Assembly (NCBI GenBank): GCA_902168245.1
Contig: CABHPA010000062.1
Location: 1-61,639, forward strand
Source of the DNA: Candidatus Melainabacteria bacterium
Lineage (GTDB): Bacteria > Cyanobacteriota > Vampirovibrionia > Vampirovibrionales > Vampirovibrionaceae
DNA: 61,639 nt
Direction of reading: 5' to 3'
Shown in pieces: positions 38,164 through 46,220 of the stretch. The first letter of the stretch is position 1. Every line of letters begins with the position of its first letter. The notes under the pieces were generated by a model. The model ran no database searches, was not told the origin of the DNA, and was given only the letters and a program-made list of their open reading frames with translations. The translations under genes and the position numbers were made by a program.

Positions 38164-38963
38164 GAGAGCTTGCCTTCCGAAGGCACCATAGCAGGAATCA
38201 CCACCGGGCAGCCGGTTTTCGGGTCATCAATCAGGCGGAAGTCGGCCCCGTAAATTTCGGCCAGCACCGCTTCATTCGCCAAGGCATGCGGGGTTCCATC
38301 AAACACGATTTCACCCGCCTTCAGGCCGAGAATGCGGGTGCTGGCCTGCAATGCGCTGTTGATATCGTGGGTAATGGACAGCAGGGTGGTGCCGGTTTCC
38401 CGGTTGATTTTGCAGAGCAGCGCCTGCACTTCCACCTGATTCTTGGGATCCAGAAAGGTAGAGGGTTCATCCAGCAGCAGCATTTTGGGCTGCTGGGCCA
38501 AGGCTGCGGCGATTAAAACCTTCTGTTGCTCCCCGCCGCTCAGCGTGGCGAGCGTCCGATTCGCCAACGGCAGGGTGCCGGTCATTTCCAGCGCGGCTTG
38601 CACCGCCTGATGATCGCCATCCACCGGCTGCCGGAACACGGACAAGTAAGGATAACGCCCCATCCAGATGAATTCCGCCACGGTGCTGAAATCGGCAAAA
38701 TCGTGGTTTTGCGGAACATAGGCCATCCACCGGGCGCGCTCTTTGGCGGAATAAGACGACAAGGACAGACCCAGCAGCTCGACTTGCCCCCGATATTCGA
38801 TTCTCAGGCCCAGGATGGTTTTAATCAGCGTGGTTTTGCCCGCCCCGTTGGGACCAATAATGGCAATGGACTCCCCTTGCGCCACGGAAAAGGAGACATC
38901 CCGCAAAATATGGGCCGCGCCAATAGACACGAACAGGTTACGAACATGGAGCAGGCTGGTCAT
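38160..38963 (-). CDS. btuD: B12-type ABC transporter ATPase
   Basis: 267 residues. Walker A GPNGAGKTTL, Q-loop VPQNHDF, signature LSGGEQQKVLIAAAL, Walker B LLLDEPSTFLD, and H-loop SITHDIN are all intact, unlike the secretion ATPase elsewhere in this window. The ATG at 38963 (MTSLLHVRNLF) gives the usual family length; a TTG at 39002 overlapping the btuF stop is an alternative. Energises BtuC. Confidence 0.92.
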   Translation of the reverse strand: MTSLLHVRNLFVSIGAAHILRDVSFSVAQGESIAIIGPNGAGKTTLIKTILGLRIEYRGQVELLGLSLSSYSAKERARWMAYVPQNHDFADFSTVAEFIWMGRYPYLSVFRQPVDGDHQAVQAALEMTGTLPLANRTLATLSGGEQQKVLIAAALAQQPKMLLLDEPSTFLDPKNQVEVQALLCKINRETGTTLLSITHDINSALQASTRILGLKAGEIVFDGTPHALANEAVLAEIYGADFRLIDDPKTGCPVVIPAMVPSEGKLS

Positions 38964-38998
38964 GGTTCCAGTATAGTCCAAAGTCTGTAATCCCAAGC

Positions 38999-39928
38999 TC
39001 AATGCAGTTGCGGCCAGCGCAGCTCCGGGTGGATGACGCGGGCGAACTGCTCCAGGGCGCCCACAAAGCGGGGGCCGGGAATCATCATGTAATCCTGGCT
39101 GAACAGGTACACCCGCTTATTCCGCACCGCCGCCACGGACGGCAGACTGTCCCACTGCCGACGCACTACCACCGGGTCAATTTTGCTGGAATAGGGTAGC
39201 AACTCAATAATCACATCCGGGTTCATCCGCAAAATCCCCTCGGAAGAAATCTGTACAAAGCCGGTACGGTTAGGCGGCACCGCGTTAACGCCGCCCGCCT
39301 GGACGATGACCCAGTCGTAAATGCTGCCGGGGCCAGCCACATACACCCAATGGATGCTGCTGGTATGCACGTCGCCTTCCATGGAAACCAGTACGCTTGG
39401 CTTTCGCCGAACCCGCCCCAGCGTCTTTTTCACCGCCTGAATCCGGGCCTGCAAGCCTGAGACATAGGCATGAGCCTGCTCTTCCCGGTGGCAAACCTGC
39501 CCAATCTGCTCAAATGAAGTCAGGATGCCATCCATATTGCGATGCTCCACGGTCAGCACCGGCACATTCAGCGCCCGTACCTGATGAACCAGGCCCGTTT
39601 GCTCCGTGCGGATGATCACCAAGTCCGGCTTCAGGCGCACCAGCGCTTCCAGGTTCGGGTCGACATAACCGCCCACCGAAGGCTTGGTGCGGGCATCCGC
39701 CGGGAACTTGCAAAAACGGGTCACGCCCGCCACCTGCTGGCCCATATCCAGAGCATACAGGATTTCCGTCACGCTGGGCGACAGGGACACCACCCGCCGA
39801 CACTGGGTTTGCGGCAGCTTTTGCACCGCCGAGGTTCGGCAAGAAGAAAAAAGAACCGCCAGCATCGCAATTAGCACAGCCAACAGGCTGGACTGGAGGG
39901 CAGGATACCGGCGGTTGAGAATGGACAT
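38999..39928 (-). CDS. btuF: Cobalamin-binding lipoprotein (BtuF-like)
   Basis: 309 residues. The N-terminal membrane segment ends in a lipobox-like LFSSC, so it is probably a lipoprotein anchored at about Cys30. The two-lobed binding-protein motifs are RVVSLSPSVTEILYAL, GYVDPNLEALVRLKPDLVI, and the C-terminal ALEQFARVIHPE. Delivers corrinoid to BtuCD. It lies 57 bp after btuB and just before btuD. Confidence 0.9.
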   Translation of the reverse strand: MSILNRRYPALQSSLLAVLIAMLAVLFSSCRTSAVQKLPQTQCRRVVSLSPSVTEILYALDMGQQVAGVTRFCKFPADARTKPSVGGYVDPNLEALVRLKPDLVIIRTEQTGLVHQVRALNVPVLTVEHRNMDGILTSFEQIGQVCHREEQAHAYVSGLQARIQAVKKTLGRVRRKPSVLVSMEGDVHTSSIHWVYVAGPGSIYDWVIVQAGGVNAVPPNRTGFVQISSEGILRMNPDVIIELLPYSSKIDPVVVRRQWDSLPSVAAVRNKRVYLFSQDYMMIPGPRFVGALEQFARVIHPELRWPQLH

Positions 39929-39985
39929 ATTTCAGTTCGTTAAAAGTTGGAAAAGTTGGGTTAGATAAATTTGCGTTTTTAGAAA

Positions 39986-42142
39986 CTACAGCGCCAGCCG
40001 CAAGCCCCCGTAGGCGGAAAAGCGGGGCATCGCGTAGCCTTTGGCCAGTTCATAAGGCGTATCCAGAATATTGACCAGTTTACCGAAAACATTGATGTTC
40101 TTGGTCACATCATAACTGACGGCCAGGTTCACCAGCGTAAAGGCGGCCAGTTTGACCTGAAGCGCCGGATACGTGACGAAATCCAGATCGCTGCGCTTGC
40201 CGATATGGGTAATGTCCAGGTTCACGTTCACTTTGCGGTGCGGCTGGTAATTCAGGTTGATGGAAAACTTGTTGCGGGGCCGACGCAACAACGGATCGCC
40301 GCTGTACGCATCCCCGCTGGCGGCAGAGCTGAGGTTCTTGGTGTCGGTATAGGTGTAGCTGGCCCGAATCTGCACGTTGCGGAAGGGTTGGCTGGTCAGG
40401 TAGGTTTCAATCCCCTGTGTCCTGGCCCGCGAGATGTTCTGGTACAGGTACAGGGGCGGGTACGCCTGAATCATGTTCTTGATCTGGTTCTGGAATACCG
40501 TGGCGCCAAGCTGAACCCTGTTTTTCAGCAAGGCCTGCTCCATGCCCACATCCCAGCCCAGACTGGTTTCGGGGTTAAGCTGGGTGTTTCCGCTGTAGTT
40601 ACTGTATAGCTGGTACACGGTGGGCGCCTTGAAACCCGTCCCGAAACTGCCCTTGAAAGTGGTGCCGGTCTCCCGCAGGATATAGCTGCTGGCAACCCGA
40701 TAGGTGTTGTAATGTCCGAAGCGGTTGTTGTGGTCGGAACGGAAGCCCAGGGTGGTAAACCAGCGGTTCCAGAGCTGGATGTGATCTTGCGCGTAAAAGG
40801 CCAGGTTGGTAATGGAGCGGGTGGAAAACTCGCTTTGGGAAATGTAAGGGAAGCCGAAGAACGAGCCTGCAAAGCGGTTATCGGAACTGCCCCATTCGTG
40901 TTGCATGTTCAACCCGGCGGTTAGCGTATTGGTGCGGTGCAGGTAAAAGTTGTTCTGGGAATCCAGGGTGAACACCTTGCCCCGGTAATGGCTCAGCTCG
41001 CTGTCGAACGGATGATCCGGATCGACATTGTTGCGGTTGCTGCGATCCAGATCCGTAAAGGTCAGGCGGGTAATTTGCTCGAATTTATCCTTCATCAGCT
41101 TGAGCTTGGAGCCGCCGCTGAGCGTAAACACCCGGTTGACGGACGTGTAGTTGGGGTCATCCTGCCCGAAGCCGCCCCCGTTGTCCAGGCCAATCCTGGC
41201 CCGGCTGTAATTGGTGGTGGCATCCAGCGTCCACCGACGAATGGGGGTGTATTCCACCCGCCCCATCAGCGAGGTGTTGTGGAAACCATCCGGCTCGTGG
41301 TTGCCATAGCGGCTGCCCGCCGAGGAAAAGCCCCGGCTGTCTTGCCGGGTGAAATGCACAAAGGATTTCAGCTTTTCGCCCAGGTTGCCGCTGGCGCTGA
41401 CATCTTCCTGCAAGGTGCCGTAAGAGCCTGCCAGCACCCGACCCGAAATGGACGGTTTATTGCCTTCGCTGCGCCGGGTAATGATGTTGATGACCCCACC
41501 CAGGCCATCGGTTCCGTATAGCGGGCCTTGCGGGCCACGCATCACTTCCACGCGCTCTACGGCATCAGGGCTGATCTGATCCAGGAAGTTAAAGGAACGG
41601 CCGGGGGAAATGGGATCGTTGAGGCGTACCCCGTCAATCATAATCAGGGTATGCTCGGAATTCATGCCTCGCATAAAAATAGAGGTGGTGCCGCCCATGC
41701 TGCCGTTCTGTAAAATATCCACGCCGGGGACGCTACGCAACACCTCGGTCAGGGAAGTGGCTTGCATCTGCTGGATTTGGGCGCAGGGAATCACCGTAAT
41801 GGAGTTGCCCACCTGCTCCAGCGGCATGGCCAGCTTGGTGGTGTTAATCATGAGGGTTTTGGAAAGCGGGGCCAATTGCTGATTCATAGACGGGTTCTGC
41901 GTTTGCGGATCGGCATACTGCACCGGGGCGGAGGTATCCAGCTCGCCCTCGTCCATGGAAATCTCATCCATGGGGGTTCCTTCGGGAGCCGTTTCTTTGG
42001 AAGAAGTTTGCTGCGCGTTGCCGCTTGTTTTAGCGTCATCCGCCACGGGCTGGGCTGCCGGGCTTTCGGCCGCAGCCGGGTTATAAGCGGCAGCCGTGAG
42101 CAAAAACGCGGCCAATATGGAATTTAAAATCAATCTCACCAA
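39986..42142 (-). CDS. btuB: TonB-dependent outer membrane receptor (BtuB-like)
   Basis: 718 residues. Signal peptide (LILNSILAAFLLTAAAYNPAAA), an acidic linker of about 70 residues, the plug domain (SLTEVLRSVPGVDILQNG, FMRGMNSEHTLIMIDGVRLND, VERVEVMRGPQGPLYGTDGLGGVINIIT), and a 22-strand-type barrel ending FSAYGGLRLAL. Imports cobalamin across the outer membrane using TonB energy; no tonB/exbBD is in the window. The start is TTG at 42142 or GTG at 42139, with AAGGA upstream. The cobalamin riboswitch leader makes B12 the best substrate. Confidence 0.93.
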   Translation of the reverse strand: MVRLILNSILAAFLLTAAAYNPAAAESPAAQPVADDAKTSGNAQQTSSKETAPEGTPMDEISMDEGELDTSAPVQYADPQTQNPSMNQQLAPLSKTLMINTTKLAMPLEQVGNSITVIPCAQIQQMQATSLTEVLRSVPGVDILQNGSMGGTTSIFMRGMNSEHTLIMIDGVRLNDPISPGRSFNFLDQISPDAVERVEVMRGPQGPLYGTDGLGGVINIITRRSEGNKPSISGRVLAGSYGTLQEDVSASGNLGEKLKSFVHFTRQDSRGFSSAGSRYGNHEPDGFHNTSLMGRVEYTPIRRWTLDATTNYSRARIGLDNGGGFGQDDPNYTSVNRVFTLSGGSKLKLMKDKFEQITRLTFTDLDRSNRNNVDPDHPFDSELSHYRGKVFTLDSQNNFYLHRTNTLTAGLNMQHEWGSSDNRFAGSFFGFPYISQSEFSTRSITNLAFYAQDHIQLWNRWFTTLGFRSDHNNRFGHYNTYRVASSYILRETGTTFKGSFGTGFKAPTVYQLYSNYSGNTQLNPETSLGWDVGMEQALLKNRVQLGATVFQNQIKNMIQAYPPLYLYQNISRARTQGIETYLTSQPFRNVQIRASYTYTDTKNLSSAASGDAYSGDPLLRRPRNKFSINLNYQPHRKVNVNLDITHIGKRSDLDFVTYPALQVKLAAFTLVNLAVSYDVTKNINVFGKLVNILDTPYELAKGYAMPRFSAYGGLRLAL

Positions 42143-42420
42143 GACACATTCCTTTTTTCTGAATTTATGAGCGCCTTTAATAACTTACAAAAGGCGTCTT
42201 TGCCTACCTGTCGTTAGAAGCCACGCGGCAAATCAAAACCAGCCTTCCACCACATGGAAAGCCGCTTGCCCGTGGAATAGAAACAAATCAATCGGCCGCC
42301 CGCAGGCTAACCAAACACTTATGTACCCATCCACCTGGGAAAACCACTCAGACTGGAATCAAGTCGGATCTGGGGAACGAAACATCGTGTGAATCTCCTC
42401 TCATGCTCGTAAGAGTCGTA
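42143..42420 (-). other. btuB leader downstream of the riboswitch
   Basis: About 280 nt of untranslated leader. A hairpin of GCGCCTTT (42171-42178) with AAAGGCG (42190-42196) lies about 30 nt before the btuB start. On the minus strand it is not followed by T, so it would act on translation or stability, not as a terminator. I see no classical riboswitch terminator, so translational control is more likely. Confidence 0.45.
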
Positions 42421-42522
42421 ACATCACCCGTCATCCGGTATTCTGACTTACTGCCATCGGCAGGTTCACAGTTGCGGCACAGCCCTGGAATTGCACCAGG
42501 TTTCCCAAATATGTGACGAGGA
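42421..42522 (-). ncRNA. Cobalamin riboswitch aptamer
   Basis: Read on the minus strand, the segment has the conserved pieces in order: TTTGGGAAACC, GGTGCAATTCC, GCTGTGCCGCAACTGTGA, GATGGCA, and AGTCAGAATACC (the B12 box). These match the AdoCbl riboswitch core. The predicted transcript begins almost at its 5' end. It precedes the btuBFDC operon, which should be shut off when B12 is plentiful. Confidence 0.9.
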
Positions 42523-42528
42523 AAGTTC

Positions 42529-42557
42529 AATATAGCGCAGAGCCATTGGGAAGACAA
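42529..42557 (-). promoter_or_regulatory. Promoter of the B12 uptake operon
   Basis: On the minus strand, TTGTCT (42552-42557) and TATATT (42529-42534) are separated by exactly 17 bp. The start site would fall near 42522, right at the 5' end of the riboswitch. Confidence 0.7.
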
Positions 42558-42788
42558 GGCGCATGCATCAATCGGCCAACATGTCATTTCACAGCCCGCT
42601 TACCCGAATGGCGAATAGGCGGCCTCCCGTAACGGGCGATTCGGAGCGCCGGGGAAGGGACTACCATTATGAGGGGAGTCCCTGCGCCATTGCCTGCCAG
42701 GAACGCCCCAGCCCGAATTCCACCGCCAGGACGCCGAGGCGGGATGCCAGCGGAAACCGCCCGCCCGAACCAGAAGGAGACTGTGACC

Positions 42789-43241
42789 ATGAGAGTGCTG
42801 CTTCCAATTGACGGGTCAGACTGTTCCAACCAAACCCTCCACTGGGCCGCCGACACGTTCAACAAGGCGCAAGCCCGGTACTTCCTGCTGTTTGTGATTC
42901 CGGTGCTGCCGGACTTGAACACGGTGGAATACGACATCGTGGAAGCCTCCGCCATGTTGCGCAAGGCCAAAAACATTATGGAAAACCAGGGTTGCCTGGT
43001 AGAACGCGCCGAATACGTCCTGGGCGACACCGTCGATCAGATCTGCCGGTACGCCGACGAGATCGACGCAGATCAAATCGTGCTGGGTTCCCACGGCAGA
43101 ACCGGCCTCAGCAAGCTGCTAATGGGCAGCACCAGCATTAAGGTCCTGGAGCACAGCCCCCGGCCCGTCACCATCCACCGCAACATAGAACGTTACGCCC
43201 CGGAACATGAGCGGGGAATGACCGCCAATACCATTCTTTAA
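42789..43241 (+). CDS. Universal stress protein (UspA family)
   Basis: 150 residues. VLLPIDGSDCSNQTL at the N-terminus and the ATP-binding motif GSHGRTGLSKLLMGSTS near residues 96-112, followed by VLEHSPRPVTIHR. UspA-type proteins bind ATP and support survival under stress. AAGGAGA lies 10 bases before the ATG at 42789; the frame is open 40 codons upstream but in Pro/Arg-rich nonsense. Monocistronic. Confidence 0.92.
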   Translation: MRVLLPIDGSDCSNQTLHWAADTFNKAQARYFLLFVIPVLPDLNTVEYDIVEASAMLRKAKNIMENQGCLVERAEYVLGDTVDQICRYADEIDADQIVLGSHGRTGLSKLLMGSTSIKVLEHSPRPVTIHRNIERYAPEHERGMTANTIL

Positions 43242-43825
43242 AGTCGCATCTTCCATTTCGGCCACGCAAAGCAACGCAATATAAACCTCATTTGGTTCCA
43301 AAGCCGCCGTTTGCGCAAACCACTTGCCTCAACGGCTGTTGAGCAATTTGTGAACAACGTGACCCACCCTGCCCAGCCTTCCTACCGGCAGAGCTTTACA
43401 TTCAAGGCGAGCGGCTCCAATCTTTATGATCTCTTTACCTGACCGGCGGGGTCGTTTTAAGAATGTAAACCCGCTTGGTTTATTAGTGCTAAAAAGCTTA
43501 CGCCATAGTGCTTTCCGCTCAACAATATTAAGCGCGACCATATTGGGTTTCTAATACTTTTTAATAAACAATATTATGCGGTTAGGGGTCTGGATTACCC
43601 ACTCAGTCAGATACACGAACCGACAATTTTAAATACAATAATTCTTGTGGAAGCCATTACGAAGGGGGCCGACACACCCTGCAACCAGACTTTCCCCCTT
43701 GGGAAAGCGTTTTTAAGGTGAAGATGCCAGCAAACTACAAAGTCATTGCCCTCTACAGATAGCCGAGGGCGTTTTCTTGAGCTATGGGTTACGCTTTTAG
43801 CGTGGTCACAGTACATCTTTCCCAG
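43242..43825. other. Structured non-coding stretch upstream of a terminator
   Basis: About 580 bases with no convincing gene. The right half contains GCCCTC/GAGGGC (about 43750-43772) with an 11-nt loop, and ACGCT-TTT-AGCGT (about 43791-43803), then the strong terminator at 43826. AT-rich sequence around 43540-43580 could hold a promoter. Together this looks like a non-coding RNA gene reading right, of roughly 200-280 nt, but I recognise no known RNA family. Confidence 0.35.
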
Positions 43826-43853
43826 CCCCTCAATAGCCTGAGGGGTTTTTTAT
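43826..43853 (+). terminator. Intrinsic terminator without an upstream gene
   Basis: CCCCTCA (43826-43832) and TGAGGGG (43839-43845) form a perfect 7-bp stem followed by six T. The nearest plus-strand gene (uspA) ends 585 bp earlier, so it probably ends a non-coding RNA or a long 3' UTR. Confidence 0.85.
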
Positions 43854-43920
43854 TGCCCAAAAATCGCCCAGAAAAAGACTTCAGCTTCTTATTTCAACAA
43901 ATAGCCGGTCAAGCAAAAAA

Positions 43921-44244
43921 CTAGTGGTTTACCCGGTAGTTGCGCCGGATTGGGTATTTCGCAGGCATGGGCCGGGTTGGCGCGCTCAACACCGTGGCTT
44001 TTACACCGGGCGTGTTCAGGGCAGGCGCTTCAATCTGGGTTTTAATGTCCATAATATCCAGAATTGGCTGGCGGGATTTCTGCGCCGTCTGGCTCAGGCT
44101 CACATGGCGAATCACCCGCAGGGTATTCTGAATGCCCGAAAGCTCGGAAGCAGTCCGCAGCTTGGGCGCAGCAAACGCTGGCAGGGAAAAAAGTAGCCCC
44201 ATCAAGCCAAACAGCAAGGCCTTGTAAAAAATCCGGTTAGTCAT
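43921..44244 (-). CDS. Small secreted basic protein
   Basis: 107 residues: signal peptide (KALLFGLMGLLFSLPAFA, cut before APKLR) and a mature part of about 82 residues rich in Arg, Pro and Ser, with no Cys. GGAGG stands 12 bases before the ATG. I recognise no family. Probably periplasmic or surface-exposed. Confidence 0.65.
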   Translation of the reverse strand: MTNRIFYKALLFGLMGLLFSLPAFAAPKLRTASELSGIQNTLRVIRHVSLSQTAQKSRQPILDIMDIKTQIEAPALNTPGVKATVLSAPTRPMPAKYPIRRNYRVNH

Positions 44245-44450
44245 GTTTCAAGCCACCTCCGGCATTGTCCTCAGTCAACTTCTTCGTCCCAGGTCTTTCG
44301 CTGGTCTTTTTCAACCGCACGGACGACGGATAATTGGATAAAAAACAAACCTCGAACCCAAGTGATCAGTACATCAGGGATATGCCCACTATGTTACAAA
44401 AATAACACATCTTTTGCATCACTCCATTAGGGGGAATTCCCTCAAGCAGA

Positions 44451-44481
44451 AACCCCGGTTTGCTCTTAATAAACCGGGGTT
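44451..44481 (-). terminator. Terminator of the PFOR operon
   Basis: AACCCCGGTTT (44451-44461) and AAACCGGGGTT (44471-44481) form a perfect 11-bp stem 33 bp beyond the stop of the minus-strand gene at 44514. The T-run is short on both strands. Confidence 0.7.
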
Positions 44482-44513
44482 TCAAATCAGTTAAACGTGC
44501 CTGAAAGCCGAAA

Positions 44514-46160
44514 CTAGGCAGGCGCTTTGGCCGCGTTTTTCTTGGCTTCCATTTCCGCCAGCAGATCCTTGTTTTCAATACCTGCCAGTTCTTGCAGCAT
44601 ACGCCAGTTCAGCATCCGATCGATCTTGGCGTTCTCAATTTCCGGCGTGGTGGGGTTGCCGTCCTTATCGAAGTGCTTCTTGAAGCGGCCTTCGGTCTTG
44701 GCCCAATCCAGGAAGGTCAACTCAATCATGTTGCCATCCGGGCCTTTCACCCATGCCCAATCCCGGTCGGGGTTCGGGTTGCCGGTCATGTTGAAGCGGC
44801 TTTTCATGGTGGGGCCAGCTTCCGGGTCGTAGATGAACAGAGGAAACGCGCGGCTCTGAACGGCCAGCTTGGCCTGATGGGCGGCCATGTTGTCGGCCAC
44901 GCCGTGTTCCGGCTGACAGGTAGTGTACACGTTGATGACCGCAGGGCCTTTGAATTCCAGCGCCCGGTTAATCACCTTGAAGAAGTGGCTGGTGTTGGAG
45001 CCGATGGTCTGCGCCACGAACACGTTGGGGTGCATCACGCAGATTTGGCCCAGCTCCTTGCGGCGCTCGATTTTCCCGTGGTGAGACTTGCCGTAAGCGC
45101 CCATCTTGGATTCCTGGCCGGTGTAAGAGGAGGTAGACTGCTGCCCGCCGGTATTGGAGTATACCTGGGTATCCAGAACCAGCACCTTGATGTTCATACC
45201 GGACATCAGCATGCGGGAAAGCGCCTGGAAGCCTATGTCCAGCATCGCCCCGTCGCCGCCCATGTTCCATAGAATCCAGTCGTCGTGGCCGTTCTGATCC
45301 CAGTAGGCGCGAATACCCATGGCATCGGTCGGGCCGTTCTCGAACAGGGAGTTCGTCCACGGCACCGTGTAAGGGTTATACGGATAGGTGGAGCCGTATA
45401 CCGTGTTGCAGCCGGTGGAAGCCACGATACCAAAGTTAGAACCCACCTTCTCGTGCGTGGCGGCCAGCATCTGACGAATGACCGAAGCCTCGCCGCAGCC
45501 CATGCAGGAACCGGCGCCTCCCTTGTACATGTCCAGGTTGCCCAGTTTTAACATCAGGTCGCGCATATCGACCTTGTTGATATGGCTGATCGGGGATTCC
45601 GGCAGCAACTTGTAGAACCCGAAGGTTTCCAGGTAGGTGGGCAGGTTTTCCGGGGTTTTCTTGATCATCTTCAGCGCATCATGGTTGCCGCAGACTTCCA
45701 CGCACTCACCGCAGCCCTTGCACTTGGTGGGGTCAATGAAGATGCCGAACAGCGCGCCTTCCGGCAGAGACGGATCTTTTTCGCGTTTTTTCTCGAACTG
45801 GCCGTGGTATTTCACGGTGGTGGCGAATTGCGCGCGCAGGTATTCCTTGTGCGCTTCATCGGTCACGCCAGCCAGTTGCTTTTCCAGATCTTCCGGGGTC
45901 ACAATTTTGCCGAGAATCGCGGTATCCGGGCAGTTGTTGACGCAATCCATACAGCCCACGCAGTTTTGGGCCAGGTATTCCGGCAATTCGGGCGCGATGT
46001 AGCTGAAATCACGGGCACCGCCGGTTCCGGCAGGCAGAACGCTCTGGGCCACGAACTCATCGGCGGGCAAGCTGGAGCCGCCGCCTTTGTTATAAGCGTC
46101 CACGACTTCCTGCGCTCGCTGGTAATCGTACCAGTGGTCTTTTTGTTCTTGTGCGCTCAT
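44514..46160 (-). CDS. Pyruvate:ferredoxin oxidoreductase, delta-beta polypeptide
   Basis: 548 residues. The first part (about 60-200) holds two [4Fe-4S] motifs, CVGCMDCVNNCPD and CKGCGECVEVCGN, equal to the delta subunit. The second part is the TPP-binding beta subunit: CMGCGEASVIRQ (proximal cluster), NMGGDGAMLDIGF (TPP-Mg motif), YSNTGGQQS. With the upstream gene it makes the equivalent of one NifJ chain and decarboxylates pyruvate to acetyl-CoA, reducing ferredoxin. ATG at 46160 (MSAQEQKD) with GGAG upstream; a TTG three codons earlier is too close to it. It follows the alpha-gamma gene by 60 bp. Confidence 0.93.
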   Translation of the reverse strand: MSAQEQKDHWYDYQRAQEVVDAYNKGGGSSLPADEFVAQSVLPAGTGGARDFSYIAPELPEYLAQNCVGCMDCVNNCPDTAILGKIVTPEDLEKQLAGVTDEAHKEYLRAQFATTVKYHGQFEKKREKDPSLPEGALFGIFIDPTKCKGCGECVEVCGNHDALKMIKKTPENLPTYLETFGFYKLLPESPISHINKVDMRDLMLKLGNLDMYKGGAGSCMGCGEASVIRQMLAATHEKVGSNFGIVASTGCNTVYGSTYPYNPYTVPWTNSLFENGPTDAMGIRAYWDQNGHDDWILWNMGGDGAMLDIGFQALSRMLMSGMNIKVLVLDTQVYSNTGGQQSTSSYTGQESKMGAYGKSHHGKIERRKELGQICVMHPNVFVAQTIGSNTSHFFKVINRALEFKGPAVINVYTTCQPEHGVADNMAAHQAKLAVQSRAFPLFIYDPEAGPTMKSRFNMTGNPNPDRDWAWVKGPDGNMIELTFLDWAKTEGRFKKHFDKDGNPTTPEIENAKIDRMLNWRMLQELAGIENKDLLAEMEAKKNAAKAPA

Positions 46161-46220
46161 TTGAAACAAAACTCCTTCATTTGCAGTTGAGAAATAAACT
46201 TGCGGTTTCGAGGCAGTCGC

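Noticed and set aside
43540..43853. 6S RNA, tmRNA or SRP RNA
   Set aside because: None of the characteristic conserved sequences of these RNAs could be recognised, so only a generic non-coding RNA is proposed.
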